Shown: positions 42,554 through 51,524 of the stretch, piece by piece
How the letters are laid out: every line of letters starts with the position of its first letter
How positions within the stretch are numbered: position 1 is the stretch's first letter
Source: Paraburkholderia lycopersici
Lineage (GTDB): Bacteria; Pseudomonadota; Gammaproteobacteria; Burkholderiales; Burkholderiaceae
DNA length: 64,000 bases
Reading direction: 5' to 3'
Assembly (NCBI RefSeq): GCF_900096975.1
Contig: NZ_FMYQ01000004.1
Location: 186,001-250,000 of the forward strand
The notes under the pieces: generated by a model
Database searches by the model: none
What the model was told of the DNA's origin: nothing
The model's input: the letters and a program-made list of their open reading frames with translations, nothing else
Translations under genes and position numbers: made by a program

Positions 42554-44023
42554 TCAGCGCGATTCGGATTCACTCATCCGCGCCGCCGCGGCCCGGCTCG
42601 CGCCGGCATGTGTCGGGCCGGTCCTCACGAACCACGCCAGGCCGGCCGCCGCGAGCAGCAGCGCCGTCGAAATCGCCGTTTCCGCGCGCAGGCCGGCCAC
42701 CACCTGGGCCGCGCCGGCCCCGCCGGCGAGCGCGCCGAACGCCGCCACGCCCACCGCACCGCCCGCCTGACGCGCCGTGTTGAGCAGCGCGGAAGCCGTG
42801 CCCGCGCGCGCGGGCTCGACCGACGAGAGCACGGCGGTCGTCATCGCCGGCACGGCGAGACCCATGCCCGAGGGAATCAGCAGGAAGGCGAGCAGCACGA
42901 AGGCGAGCGGCGTCGCGGCTTCGACGGCCATCAGCAACGCGTAGCCTGCGCCCGCGACGAGCGCGCCGACGACCATCGGCCGGCGCGTGCCGTAGCGCGC
43001 GACCACATGGCCGCTCACGACGTTCGAGAGCAGGAACCCGCCGGTGAGCGGTATGAACGCGAGGCCCGCCTGCAAGGGCGTCTCGCCGCGCGCATGCTGC
43101 AGATACAGCGCGAGCACGAACACCGTGCCGTAATACGTGAGATTCACGCAGATGCCGAACAGCACCGCCGCGCTGAACGGGCGGTTGCGCAGCATGGCGA
43201 GGGGCAGCATGGGATCGCGCACGCGCGCTTCGAGCGATACGAACGCTATGCCGGCGGCGAGTGCGAGCGCGAAGCCGCCCGCCACGGCCCAGTGGGCGAA
43301 GCCGAGCGGACGCCATTCGATCACGGCGCCCGTGAACGCCGTGAGCGCCACGATGGCGAGGCATTGTCCGCGCACGTCGAGGCTGCGTACCGGGCGCGCG
43401 CGGGTGGCATCGAGCTCGCGCGCATGTCGGCGCGGCGCCGGAATCCACGCAAGCGTGGCCGCAAGGCCGGCTGCGCACAGCGGCAGATTGACGAGGAAGA
43501 TGCCGCGCCAGCCGAACGTCGCGATCAGCAGGCCGCCCGCCACCGGCCCGGCGGCGATCGAAATGGCGCCGGCGGCGGTCCAGAAGCCCACGGCGCGCGC
43601 CCTCAGCGCGCGGTCATGGCGGCAGGCTTCGTTGAGGAGCGCGAGCGAGTTCGGCAGCATGGCCGCCGCGCCCGCGCCCTGCACGGCGCGCGCTGCGATC
43701 AGCATGGCCGGGCCGGTGGCGAGGCCGCAAGCGAGCGAGGCGAGCGCGAACACCACGAGCCCGGCGCCGTAGAGGCGGCGCGTGCCGTAGCGGTCGCCAA
43801 GCACGCCGCCCGAGAGCATTAGCACCGCGAAGGCGAGCGTGTAGGCATCGACGATCCATTGGAGGCCTGCGACGTTCGCGTGAAGATCGGTCGCGATGCG
43901 CGCGAGCGCGATGTTGACGATGGTGACGTCGAGCTGGGTGACGACGAACCCGACGCTGACGGTTGCGACGATGCGCGTCAGCGCGGGCGTGAAGTGGACG
44001 GGGGTGGGGTGTGAGCGATTCAT
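42554..44023 (-). CDS. MFS multidrug transporter, DHA2 (EmrB/QacA) type
   Basis: 489 residues with fourteen membrane segments, the DHA2 layout. Helix 1 carries QLDVTIVNIALARIATDL, with the family's D-x-T-x-V-N-x-A motif, and loop 2-3 has GGVLGDRYGTRRLYGAG. The segment VAGGLLIATFGWRGIFLVNLPL matches motif C and the following helix. It should export drugs or toxic metabolites by proton exchange. The substrate is unknown. A 109-base gap separates it from the next gene on the same strand. Confidence 0.88.
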   Translation of the reverse strand: MNRSHPTPVHFTPALTRIVATVSVGFVVTQLDVTIVNIALARIATDLHANVAGLQWIVDAYTLAFAVLMLSGGVLGDRYGTRRLYGAGLVVFALASLACGLATGPAMLIAARAVQGAGAAAMLPNSLALLNEACRHDRALRARAVGFWTAAGAISIAAGPVAGGLLIATFGWRGIFLVNLPLCAAGLAATLAWIPAPRRHARELDATRARPVRSLDVRGQCLAIVALTAFTGAVIEWRPLGFAHWAVAGGFALALAAGIAFVSLEARVRDPMLPLAMLRNRPFSAAVLFGICVNLTYYGTVFVLALYLQHARGETPLQAGLAFIPLTGGFLLSNVVSGHVVARYGTRRPMVVGALVAGAGYALLMAVEAATPLAFVLLAFLLIPSGMGLAVPAMTTAVLSSVEPARAGTASALLNTARQAGGAVGVAAFGALAGGAGAAQVVAGLRAETAISTALLLAAAGLAWFVRTGPTHAGASRAAAARMSESESR

Positions 44024-44132
44024 GCGCCCATGTTAGGCCGGGCGGTGGCTTCGACGTTTCAGTGTGACGTGAATCGTCGAAGCCGGCGAAGCCGTGAAAC
44101 GGTGCCGGATCAGTGGCGCCGCCCGGCAACGT

Positions 44133-45434
44133 TCATTCGGCGCGATGCGCGTCCTTGAAGAACAGCGTCGTCATCGCGCCGAGCACGCAGATCGCCGCCA
44201 CGTAGTACGTGGGCGCGAGCGGCTCGGACTTCATCAGGAGCGCGACGACGATCGGCGTGAGGCCGCCGAACACGGCATAGGCGACGTTGTACGAGAACGA
44301 GATGCCCGAGAAGCGAACCACCGGCGGGAACGCATTCACCATCACGTAAGGCACCGCGCCGATCGTGCCGACCAGCAGCCCGGCCAGCGCGTAGAGCGGC
44401 ATGAGCATCGAACTGTCCACGGCGATCCGGCGGAACAGCACGTAGTACGAGATGGCGAGCGCAATGCCGCCGATGGCCAGCACGCGGCGCGCGCCGAAGC
44501 GGTCTGCGAGCGCGCCCGCGCTCACGCAGCCCACCGTGAGGAAGAGCGTCGCGACGCAGTTCGCGAGGAGCGACGTGGTGGCGTCGAGGTGGAATTGCTT
44601 CTGCAGGAGCGGCGGCGTCATCAGAATGACGACGACGATGGCTGCCGAAAGCATCCACGTGAGCAGCATCGAGACGATCACGGCGCGGCCGTGGTCGCGC
44701 AGCACGGCCTTGAGCGGAATTTCGTCGGCGAGCGACTTGCGCGCCTGCATCTCCGCGAACACGGGCGTTTCGTGCAGCCACTGGCGCAGGTATACCGAAA
44801 ACATGCCGAACAGGCCGCCGATCAGGAACGGAATGCGCCAGGCATAAGCGGCGATGTCGGCGGGCGCGTAATGGTGGTTGACCGCCGCGGCGATCAGCGA
44901 ACCGAGCAGGATGCCGAACGTGAGCCCCGCCGTTAAGGTGCCGCACGCATAGCCGATGTGGCGGTGCGGCACATGCTCGGAGACGAACACCCAGGCGCCC
45001 GGCACCTCGCCGCCCACGGCCGCACCTTGCAGCACGCGCAGCGCGAGCAGCAGCACCGGCGCGAGCACGCCGATCGTCGCGTAGGTGGGCAGGCAGCCCA
45101 TGGCGAGCGTGGGCAGCGCCATCAGCAGTACGGAGAGCGTGAACATGCGCTTGCGGCCGAGCAGGTCGCCGAAGTGCGCCATGACGATCCCACCGAGCGG
45201 CCGCGCGAGATAGCCGGCGGCGAAGATGCCGAAGGTCTGGAGCTGACGCAGCCAGTCGGGAATCGTTGCGGGGAAGAACAACTGGCCGATGGCCGGCGCG
45301 AAGAATACGAAGATGATGAAGTCGTAGAACTCCAGCGCGCCGCCGAGTGCGGCGAGTCCGAGCGTCTTGTAGTCGCTGCGGCCGAGCGCGCGCGCAGCGG
45401 CGGGCGTGCGCACGCCAATTTCTGTTGCTTGCAT
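44133..45434 (-). CDS. MFS transporter, metabolite:H+ symporter (ProP/ShiA-like) type
   Basis: 433 residues with twelve membrane segments. Signature motifs of the MHS group are visible: ALGGALEFYDFIIFVFFAP, GYLARPLGGIVMAHFGDLLGRKRMF and LLLALRVLQGAAVGGEVPGA. It imports small organic acids or similar with protons; the ligand is unknown. The ATG at 45432-45434 has only a weak ribosome site, and the long frame open before it is not protein-like. It is divergent from the response regulator gene after a 372-base gap. Confidence 0.88.
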   Translation of the reverse strand: MQATEIGVRTPAAARALGRSDYKTLGLAALGGALEFYDFIIFVFFAPAIGQLFFPATIPDWLRQLQTFGIFAAGYLARPLGGIVMAHFGDLLGRKRMFTLSVLLMALPTLAMGCLPTYATIGVLAPVLLLALRVLQGAAVGGEVPGAWVFVSEHVPHRHIGYACGTLTAGLTFGILLGSLIAAAVNHHYAPADIAAYAWRIPFLIGGLFGMFSVYLRQWLHETPVFAEMQARKSLADEIPLKAVLRDHGRAVIVSMLLTWMLSAAIVVVILMTPPLLQKQFHLDATTSLLANCVATLFLTVGCVSAGALADRFGARRVLAIGGIALAISYYVLFRRIAVDSSMLMPLYALAGLLVGTIGAVPYVMVNAFPPVVRFSGISFSYNVAYAVFGGLTPIVVALLMKSEPLAPTYYVAAICVLGAMTTLFFKDAHRAE

Positions 45435-45806
45435 TTCCGAAAAACCAGGGTGTTTGTTATGTGCGAAGTCGTGCGGGACGCGAATGGACGTCCCTGATGG
45501 CCGAATTTGCCTGGTGCGCGCGTGGCGCGGGGAGCGGCGGTCGTCGGAAAGTGGGCGCGAGGGTGGGCACGGCAACAGCGCGTCCGTATGGGTGGGCGGA
45601 CGCGCCGACGACTTCAGGCCAGCCCGCGATTCTACAGGAAGCCTGGTATCCGCTAGATGCGCGCCCCGAGCGGCGCTGTCAGGCCGGTTGCGCGCCATCG
45701 TGTGAAACGATGAAGCGCATTGGATTTCGGACTCCTCCGATGGGCAGTCTTTGCACATATCCACAGAATTGCGCGGCTTGATATTCGATCCAACAGAGGA
45801 CTCACC
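45435..45806. other. Intergenic region between the MHS transporter and the response regulator
   Basis: 372 bases without a credible gene. A perfect 9-base inverted repeat, GCGCGTCCG (45578-45586) and CGGACGCGC (45597-45605), forms a hairpin with a 10-base loop and no T-run. It lies about 145 bases upstream of the transporter start. No obvious -35/-10 pair stands out. Confidence 0.4.
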
Positions 45807-46520
45807 ATGCGCATTGCGATTTTTCAGCGCGACGCTGCCCACCGCCAGCAGATCGAGCGCGCGCTGACGCCATGCGGCCACGCGTGCATGCCGTTCAGCG
45901 ACGCGCTCGCGCTTGCGAGGGCGCTCACCGCGTCGACCGTCGACATGCTCTTGCTCGACTGGCCGGGTTCGCGGGTCGCGGACACCGAACTGCTGAGGAC
46001 GTTCCGGGCGGTGAACGGCAGCCAGGTCCCGGTGCTGTTCGTTTCGGAGGACGCGTCGGACGAGAGTGTGGTGCAGGCGTTTTCCGTCGGCGCCGACGAC
46101 TACGTGAGCCTGCCTGTGTGCCCTTTGGTGTTGCGCGCGCGCGTGAATGCGCTCTTGCGCCGCGCCTTTCCCGACCGTTGCGGCGATATGACGATCGCGG
46201 CCGGCCCCTATCACTTCGACACGCGGCGTCAGGCCGTGAGCGTGCACGGCAAGCCCGTGCTGCTTTCGACCACGCAATACCGGCTCGCTTCGCTCTTTTT
46301 CTCGAGCATCGGGCGCGTGCTCTCGCGCGATCATATCTACGCGATGGTGTGGGGACGCGAGTTGCATACGCTCACTCGCACGATTGACAGTCACGTGTCG
46401 CGCCTGCGACTGCTGCTGGAAATCGACGAGCCCAACGGCTTCCGGTTGCAGCCGGTTTACAAGAGCGGCTACCGGCTGCTGCGCTTGCAGGATGAAGGCG
46501 AGGCGCTCGAACCGGCTTGA
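45807..46520 (+). CDS. Orphan response regulator, OmpR-type output, degenerate receiver
   Basis: 237 residues from the ATG at 45807 after GAGGA. Residues 1-115 form a receiver-like domain with the phosphorylation-site Asp51 (DMLLLDWPG) but only one Asp in the acidic pair (FQRDA), and the invariant Lys before a Pro is replaced by Leu101 (DYVSLPVCP). Residues 135-230 are a winged-helix domain (LLSTTQYRLASLFFSSIGRVLSRDHIY, then HTLTRTIDSHVSRLRLLLE, RLQPVYKSGYRLLR). No sensor kinase is adjacent. The receiver may act without normal phosphorylation; targets are unknown. Confidence 0.88.
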   Translation: MRIAIFQRDAAHRQQIERALTPCGHACMPFSDALALARALTASTVDMLLLDWPGSRVADTELLRTFRAVNGSQVPVLFVSEDASDESVVQAFSVGADDYVSLPVCPLVLRARVNALLRRAFPDRCGDMTIAAGPYHFDTRRQAVSVHGKPVLLSTTQYRLASLFFSSIGRVLSRDHIYAMVWGRELHTLTRTIDSHVSRLRLLLEIDEPNGFRLQPVYKSGYRLLRLQDEGEALEPA

Positions 46521-46556
46521 GGGGCGCCCGGTCCGCTAGCGGTCGGGGCAAAGATG

Positions 46557-46601
46557 AAAAAAAGGCGGCGGCACGTCGTGCGCGTGCCGCCGCCTTTTTT
46601 T
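46557..46601. terminator. Strong bidirectional terminator
   Basis: A perfect 12-base stem, GGCGGCGGCACG (46564-46575) and its complement (46583-46594), with a 7-base loop, is flanked by seven A residues on the left and seven T residues on the right. It can end both the response regulator transcript and the convergent small gene at 46658. Confidence 0.95.
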
Positions 46602-46657
46602 GCGTAATTCGTAGGTAATATGCCTGGAGTGTGGTGCCTGGAGTGTGCGCCGTGTGC

Positions 46658-46948
46658 CTAGCGCGCGAGGCCGAGTCCCTGCAGGACGGCATTGCCCTCC
46701 GTCGTGAGGCGAATGCGCGGCGCGCCGGCGTCGTCCTGCATCTGCTCGACGAGTCCTGCCTCCTGGAGCATGGGGATCTCGGGCTTGGCGTGCGCGTCGA
46801 TCGGCGCGTGCAGCAGCAAGAGGAGGGTCGCGAGCTCGTGGTGGCTCAGCAGCCGTCGCAGAAGTTTGCGGCGCCCGGGCCTGGCTGCGGGCGTTGCCTC
46901 GCTTTTTTCCCGGCCGTCATCCTGGATTTGCGGATCATGCGGGTTCAC
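46658..46948 (-). CDS. Small hypothetical protein, possible winged-helix
   Basis: 96 residues with a GTG start at 46946-46948 preceded by GGAGG four bases before. The first 25 residues are charged and disordered. Residues 28-90 look like a small winged-helix fold (HHELATLLLLLHAPIDAHAK, PMLQEAGLVEQMQDDAG, then IRLTTEGNAVLQGLGL). It could be a small DNA-binding or adaptor protein. I recognise no named family. It stands alone between two terminating regions. Confidence 0.6.
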   Translation of the reverse strand: MNPHDPQIQDDGREKSEATPAARPGRRKLLRRLLSHHELATLLLLLHAPIDAHAKPEIPMLQEAGLVEQMQDDAGAPRIRLTTEGNAVLQGLGLAR

Positions 46949-47158
46949 GGAACCTCCTGCTGCGTTCGTTTCTTTTCAGTGTGGGGATGATGCGGACGAA
47001 GTCTTAAGCGATTCTTAAAACGGCAGGCAAAAATGTGTCGCCGCGCTACAGTGCGTAACGTTGCGTAAGCGGATGTAATCGACGGGCGCAGGGTGGGGCG
47101 GCGCGGACGCGAAATGCTCGCTCGACGGCGGCGCCCGCGAAAGCCTACCCGCGAATCT

Positions 47159-47491
47159 TCAAGGCGCGCAGGTTTTGCTCGCCCCCTCGATCCACAGATT
47201 CGAGGCGTGGCGCTTGCCCGCGTAGTAGCGGTAGGTCGTCGTGCCGTTGTCGGCGCGGATCTTGACGACGTTCGAGTCGCCGAACTCGAGCATCTGGCCT
47301 TGCGGCAGCGGCGTTGTCGAGAAGCTTGCGCCATGGCGCGAAGCTTCCACGGTCAGGCACGAGATCACGTCCTGGACCGACCGGTTGGTTGTGGAATCGA
47401 TGACTGGCTGGCCAGCATCCGGGTTGCTCTGAAACCACGCGCACGCGCCAAGCGTAAGCGAGAGGGCAAGGGGCACGGCAAGCTTCTTCAT
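47159..47491 (-). CDS. Small lipoprotein
   Basis: 110 residues starting MKKLAVPLALSLTLGACAWF; the lipobox LGAC is at residues 14-17, with positively charged residues in front. After cleavage the protein is acylated at Cys17 and anchored to a membrane; the residue after Cys is Ala, which fits transport to the outer membrane. The rest (VQDVISCLTVEASRHGASFS, KIRADNGTTTYRYYAG) has no family I know. Two further Cys residues may form a disulfide. It lies alone, divergent from the large penicillin-binding protein gene. Confidence 0.75.
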   Translation of the reverse strand: MKKLAVPLALSLTLGACAWFQSNPDAGQPVIDSTTNRSVQDVISCLTVEASRHGASFSTTPLPQGQMLEFGDSNVVKIRADNGTTTYRYYAGKRHASNLWIEGASKTCAP

Positions 47492-47705
47492 ATTTCTCGG
47501 TATCCACGAAATAGCTGACCATTATATCGGGAGCATCTTTCGTGCCGCGCCGCCGCCGCAAAACTGTCACGCGACGGGCATGGGTGTTGCGGCGTCGCGA
47601 CGTGCCCGCGAGGCCAGCACTACGGCCACACAATATCCTACAGAGCGAGATAGACTATCCGAGGGGTGCCGTCTGGAAATCTGACGTGACGTCAGGAGAA
47701 TACGC

Positions 47706-50700
47706 ATGAATCGCCCATCGGTACGCTTTCCTCTTCGCGCCGCTGGCGCTGGCTCGCTCTTCCGGTGGGTCAAGTGGGGATTCGTTGTCGCGTTTCTGGC
47801 TGCCCTCGTCATCATCGCGCGCATTGTCCAGATCGAAATCGACACCTCGCGTCTGCAGGCGCGCTATCTCTCCGAACTGACGCGCGACATCGGCTATACG
47901 GTCGAAAACGGGCCGAGCCACAGCATCCGCTTTCCCACGACGAACGGGCCGTATGACGTGCGGCTCGGTTACGCCCAGTTGCCCACGTTCGAGAGCCGGC
48001 TTGCCCAACGCGGCTTTACGATCGCCGCGCAGGCGCGCGATTCGGATCGCATGATCGCGGTGGCCGACGAGGGCCTCTTCCTGCCCTATGACGAAAAGGA
48101 TCAGGCCGGGATCGTGCTGCGCGACGCTTCCGGCGCGATGCTCTTCCATACGCGTTACCCGCAGCGCGCCTACGAGAATTTCGACGCGGTGCCGCCCGTC
48201 GTGCGCGATTCGCTGCTTTTCATCGAAGACAAATATCTGCTCGCGCTCGACCAGCCGAACCGCAACCCCGCCATCGACTGGGGCCGCTTTAGCCGCGCGC
48301 TCGTCGACCAGGGCGCGCGGCTCGTGAACCGGCATCAGCAAACGCCGGGCGGCAGCACGCTCGCCACGCAGATCGAGAAGTTCCGGCACTCGTCGGGCGG
48401 CCGCACCGCCACGCCGCCCGAAAAGCTGCGCCAGATCGCATCCGCTTCGCTGCGCGCGTATCTGGACGGCCCGCAGACCATGCCCGCGCGCCAGCAGATT
48501 CTCGTGCACTATCTGAACTCCGTACCGCTTGCCGCGAAGCCGGGCGTGGGCGAAGTCAACGGTCTCGGCGACGGCCTCGCCGACTGGTACGGGCGCGACT
48601 TCCGCGAGGTCAACCGCATTCTGCGCGCGCCGCTTTCGACCGCGACGCTCGACGAGCAGGCACTCGCGTTCCGTCAGGTGCTCTCGCTGCTGATCGCGCA
48701 GCGCGCGCCCTCGTATTTCCTGCAGAAGAACACCGAGGCGCTCGCGAAGTTGACCGACAGCTATCTGCGCCTGCTCGGCGCCAACGGCGTGATTACGCCC
48801 GCGCTGCGCGACGCCGCGCTCGCTACGCATCTTGCCCTCGACCGTTCGAGGCCGGCCCAACGCGTGCCGGTCTCCTACGTGGAGCGCAAGGCGGTGCTGA
48901 CGTTGCGCACGCAACTGATGCAGGCGCTGGGTCTGAAGACGCTCTACGACCTCGATCGCCTCGACCTCACCGCGACGGCCACGCTCGACGACAGCGTCCA
49001 GCAGGCCGTAAGCGACCGCCTTGCCGACGCCTCGACGAAGGACGGCGCGCGCCAGGCGGGGCTCGTCGGCTTCGAGATGCTGCGCCCATCCGACGATCCT
49101 TCGAAGATCGCGTATAGCTTCACGTTGTTCGAGCGCAGCAATGGCGAAAACCTCGTGCGCGTGCAGACGGACAGCGTGAACCAGCCGTTCGACATCAATT
49201 CGGGCGCGCGCCTGAACCTCGGGTCGACGGCGAAGCTGCGCACGCTCGTGACTTACCTGCAGATCGTGAGCGCGCTGCACGCGAAGTATGCCGCCGAAGA
49301 TGCGAAGACGCTGCATGCCATGCTCAAGGACGTCGATCCGGGCGACGCGCTCACGCGCTGGGCGATCGACTATCTTTCGAAGACGTCTGACCGCTCGCTG
49401 CATTCGATGCTCGAAGCGGCCGTGGAGCGCAAGTATTCGGCCAGCCCCGGCGAGACCTTCTACACCGGCGGCGGCGCGCAGAGCTTCAACAATTTCGAGT
49501 CGAGCGACAACGCGCAGATTCTCACCGTGCATCGGGCATTCCAGCATTCGGTGAATCTCGTGTTCGTGCGGCTCATGCGCGACATCGTCCACTACAAGAT
49601 GATCGAGACTTCGGGGCCGCCTGCGCAATGGCTCGACGATCCGGCCGTGCGCAACCGCTTCCTCACGCAGTTCGCCGACGGCGAAAGCCAGGTTTACATG
49701 AAGCGCTTCTATCGACGCTACGCGGGCAAAAGCGACGACGAAGCGCTCGCTATCTTGCTGCAGCACACGCGCAAGGGCCCGGCGCGCATTGCCACGGTGT
49801 TGCGCAGCGCGAATCCCGACGGCACGCTGCCGTGGTTCGACGCGCAAATGCGCGCACAACTCAAGAACACGAAGTTCCAGTGGCTGGACGACGAGGATCT
49901 CGCGCACTACTACGAGAAATACGCGATCGACAGATTCAACCTGAACGATCGCGGCTATATCGCGGGTATTCATCCGCTTGAACTGTGGCTGCTGAACTAC
50001 CTGCGCGCGCACCCCGACGCGACGCTTGCGCAGGTCCAGCAGGAAAGCCGCGACACGCGCCTTTATACCTACAAGTGGCTCTTCAAGACGAAGTACCACG
50101 CCACGCAGGACCGGCGCATTCGGCACATGATCGAACTGCGCGCGTATGACTCGATTGGCAAGTCGTGGCGCGTGCTCGGCTATCCGTTCGACAGCATCAC
50201 GCCTTCTTATGGCGCGGCGATCGGCGCATCGGGCGACCGGCCGGCGGCGCTCGCGCAGCTCATCGGCCTTATTTCCAGCAACGGGGAAAAGCTGCCGACG
50301 CATAGCTTCGAATCGCTCGACTTCGCGCGCGGCACGCCTTACGAAACGCGCTTCGTCCACGCCGCCACGCCGCCGCAACCGCTGATTTCGCCGCAAATCT
50401 CGCAGGTCGTGCGCGAGCTGTTGAACTCCGTGGTGGAAGGCGGCACGGCCAAGCGACTCGCCAACGGCATGACGTTCCCCGACGGCAAGACGCTGCCCGT
50501 CTACGGCAAGACAGGCACCGGCGACCAGCGCTTCAACGTGTACGCGCCGGGTGCGCGTCTCATCGAATCGCGCAAGGTGAACCGCAGCGCGACGTTCGTG
50601 TTCGTGATTGGCGACCGCTTCTACGGCACGCTCACGGCGTGGGTGCACGAGCCGTATGCGGCGCGCTATACGTTCACCAGCGCGTTGTCCGTGCAATTGC

Positions 50701-50876
50701 TGAAGTCGCTCGCGCCCGTGCTGCAGCCGTTGCTTGAGGCGAAGGGCAACGCTGGCGGCGATGCACAGCCCGATGCCGCACACGCGGCCCAGCAGATGAC
50801 GCTGATCGATACGCAAACGGGCGAAATGCGCCGCGTGGTGTGGAACGGCGACAAGCTCGACGCTCCGGCGTATTGA
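47706..50876 (+). CDS. Large divergent class A penicillin-binding protein (transglycosylase/transpeptidase)
   Basis: 1056 residues, much longer than PBP1a (about 850). Residues 20-42 form one membrane anchor, putting the rest in the periplasm. The glycosyltransferase domain shows the catalytic Glu in LLFIEDKYLLAL (about residue 173), GGSTLATQIEKF (about 215) and RQQILVHYLNS. The transpeptidase motifs are STAK (Ser about 504), HSVN (about 614) and KTGTG (about 934). The 320-residue gap between the second and third motifs is unusually long and probably holds an extra domain. It polymerises peptidoglycan. ATG 47706 follows GGAG. I have no name for this subfamily. Confidence 0.85.
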   Translation: MNRPSVRFPLRAAGAGSLFRWVKWGFVVAFLAALVIIARIVQIEIDTSRLQARYLSELTRDIGYTVENGPSHSIRFPTTNGPYDVRLGYAQLPTFESRLAQRGFTIAAQARDSDRMIAVADEGLFLPYDEKDQAGIVLRDASGAMLFHTRYPQRAYENFDAVPPVVRDSLLFIEDKYLLALDQPNRNPAIDWGRFSRALVDQGARLVNRHQQTPGGSTLATQIEKFRHSSGGRTATPPEKLRQIASASLRAYLDGPQTMPARQQILVHYLNSVPLAAKPGVGEVNGLGDGLADWYGRDFREVNRILRAPLSTATLDEQALAFRQVLSLLIAQRAPSYFLQKNTEALAKLTDSYLRLLGANGVITPALRDAALATHLALDRSRPAQRVPVSYVERKAVLTLRTQLMQALGLKTLYDLDRLDLTATATLDDSVQQAVSDRLADASTKDGARQAGLVGFEMLRPSDDPSKIAYSFTLFERSNGENLVRVQTDSVNQPFDINSGARLNLGSTAKLRTLVTYLQIVSALHAKYAAEDAKTLHAMLKDVDPGDALTRWAIDYLSKTSDRSLHSMLEAAVERKYSASPGETFYTGGGAQSFNNFESSDNAQILTVHRAFQHSVNLVFVRLMRDIVHYKMIETSGPPAQWLDDPAVRNRFLTQFADGESQVYMKRFYRRYAGKSDDEALAILLQHTRKGPARIATVLRSANPDGTLPWFDAQMRAQLKNTKFQWLDDEDLAHYYEKYAIDRFNLNDRGYIAGIHPLELWLLNYLRAHPDATLAQVQQESRDTRLYTYKWLFKTKYHATQDRRIRHMIELRAYDSIGKSWRVLGYPFDSITPSYGAAIGASGDRPAALAQLIGLISSNGEKLPTHSFESLDFARGTPYETRFVHAATPPQPLISPQISQVVRELLNSVVEGGTAKRLANGMTFPDGKTLPVYGKTGTGDQRFNVYAPGARLIESRKVNRSATFVFVIGDRFYGTLTAWVHEPYAARYTFTSALSVQLLKSLAPVLQPLLEAKGNAGGDAQPDAAHAAQQMTLIDTQTGEMRRVVWNGDKLDAPAY

Positions 50877-50902
50877 GCCAGATAGTTCGGGATACAAAGT
50901 AA

Positions 50903-50945
50903 AACGCGAGGCTCGCGCATCTGCGCCGGCCTCGCGTTCTTCTTT
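50903..50945. terminator. Rho-independent terminator between convergent genes
   Basis: A perfect 10-base stem, AACGCGAGGC (50903-50912) and GCCTCGCGTT (50929-50938), has a 16-base loop and is followed by CTTCTTT; on the minus strand GTTTTACTTT follows. It lies between the penicillin-binding protein gene and the lipoprotein gene that runs the other way. Confidence 0.75.
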
Positions 50946-50951
50946 ATGCGA

Positions 50952-51500
50952 TCAATATCCGCTCGGCGGGGGAGGCGGCGATCCCGGCGGGGGCGGCGGC
51001 AGATAACGCTGCTGGGGCGCGGGCTGGAACTGCTGCGGCGCGCTCTGGAACTGCGGTTGTTGCGGGGCCACCATGTTGCCGGGCGCCGGGATGCGGTTGC
51101 CCGTGGCGTACATGCACTGCAGATACGCGTAGTCGTAGCGGCGCTGCACGTCCCACGCGGAGCCTTGTGCGTTGCCCATGCCGACCGCGCTGCCCGCGAG
51201 CAGGCCCGCGCCGGCGCCAATGGCTGCGCCCTGGCCGCCGCCAAATGCGGCGCCGGCCGCCGCGCCGAGCGCCGTGCCGACCACGGCGCTGCCCACGCCG
51301 GCATTCGTCGCGGCCTGGTTCGTGGAGACGCCGCCCACCTGCTGGAAGGCGAACTGGCGGCAGTTTGCGTCGTCGGCGCGGAACTGGTCGAAGGTCTTGC
51401 CCGTGCCGGGCAGCGCCATCACGCTCGGCCCCGTGGGGACGACGGCGCACGCGCTCAGCAGCCCAGCCGTGGCGAGTAGCGTGAGATAGGTGTATTTCAT
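50952..51500 (-). CDS. Glycine-zipper lipoprotein with proline/glutamine-rich tail
   Basis: 182 residues. The signal peptide ends in the lipobox LSAC (residues 15-18). Residues 65-115 are a glycine-zipper segment (GSAVVGTALGAAAGAAFGGG and a second GA-rich part), typical of membrane-inserting outer-membrane proteins. The last 45 residues are low-complexity Pro/Gln, ending in poly-proline. Cys residues in ADDANCRQFAFQQVGG and YLQCMY may pair. The function is unknown. It is 25 bases after the next gene on the same strand, so they probably form one transcript. Confidence 0.75.
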   Translation of the reverse strand: MKYTYLTLLATAGLLSACAVVPTGPSVMALPGTGKTFDQFRADDANCRQFAFQQVGGVSTNQAATNAGVGSAVVGTALGAAAGAAFGGGQGAAIGAGAGLLAGSAVGMGNAQGSAWDVQRRYDYAYLQCMYATGNRIPAPGNMVAPQQPQFQSAPQQFQPAPQQRYLPPPPPGSPPPPPSGY

Positions 51501-51524
51501 GTGCGGCTCGATATCGTCAAGGTG

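Noticed and set aside
47655..50897. 1080-codon frame antisense to the penicillin-binding protein gene
   Set aside because: Same composition bias, no recognisable fold, and full overlap with a gene whose catalytic motifs are intact.
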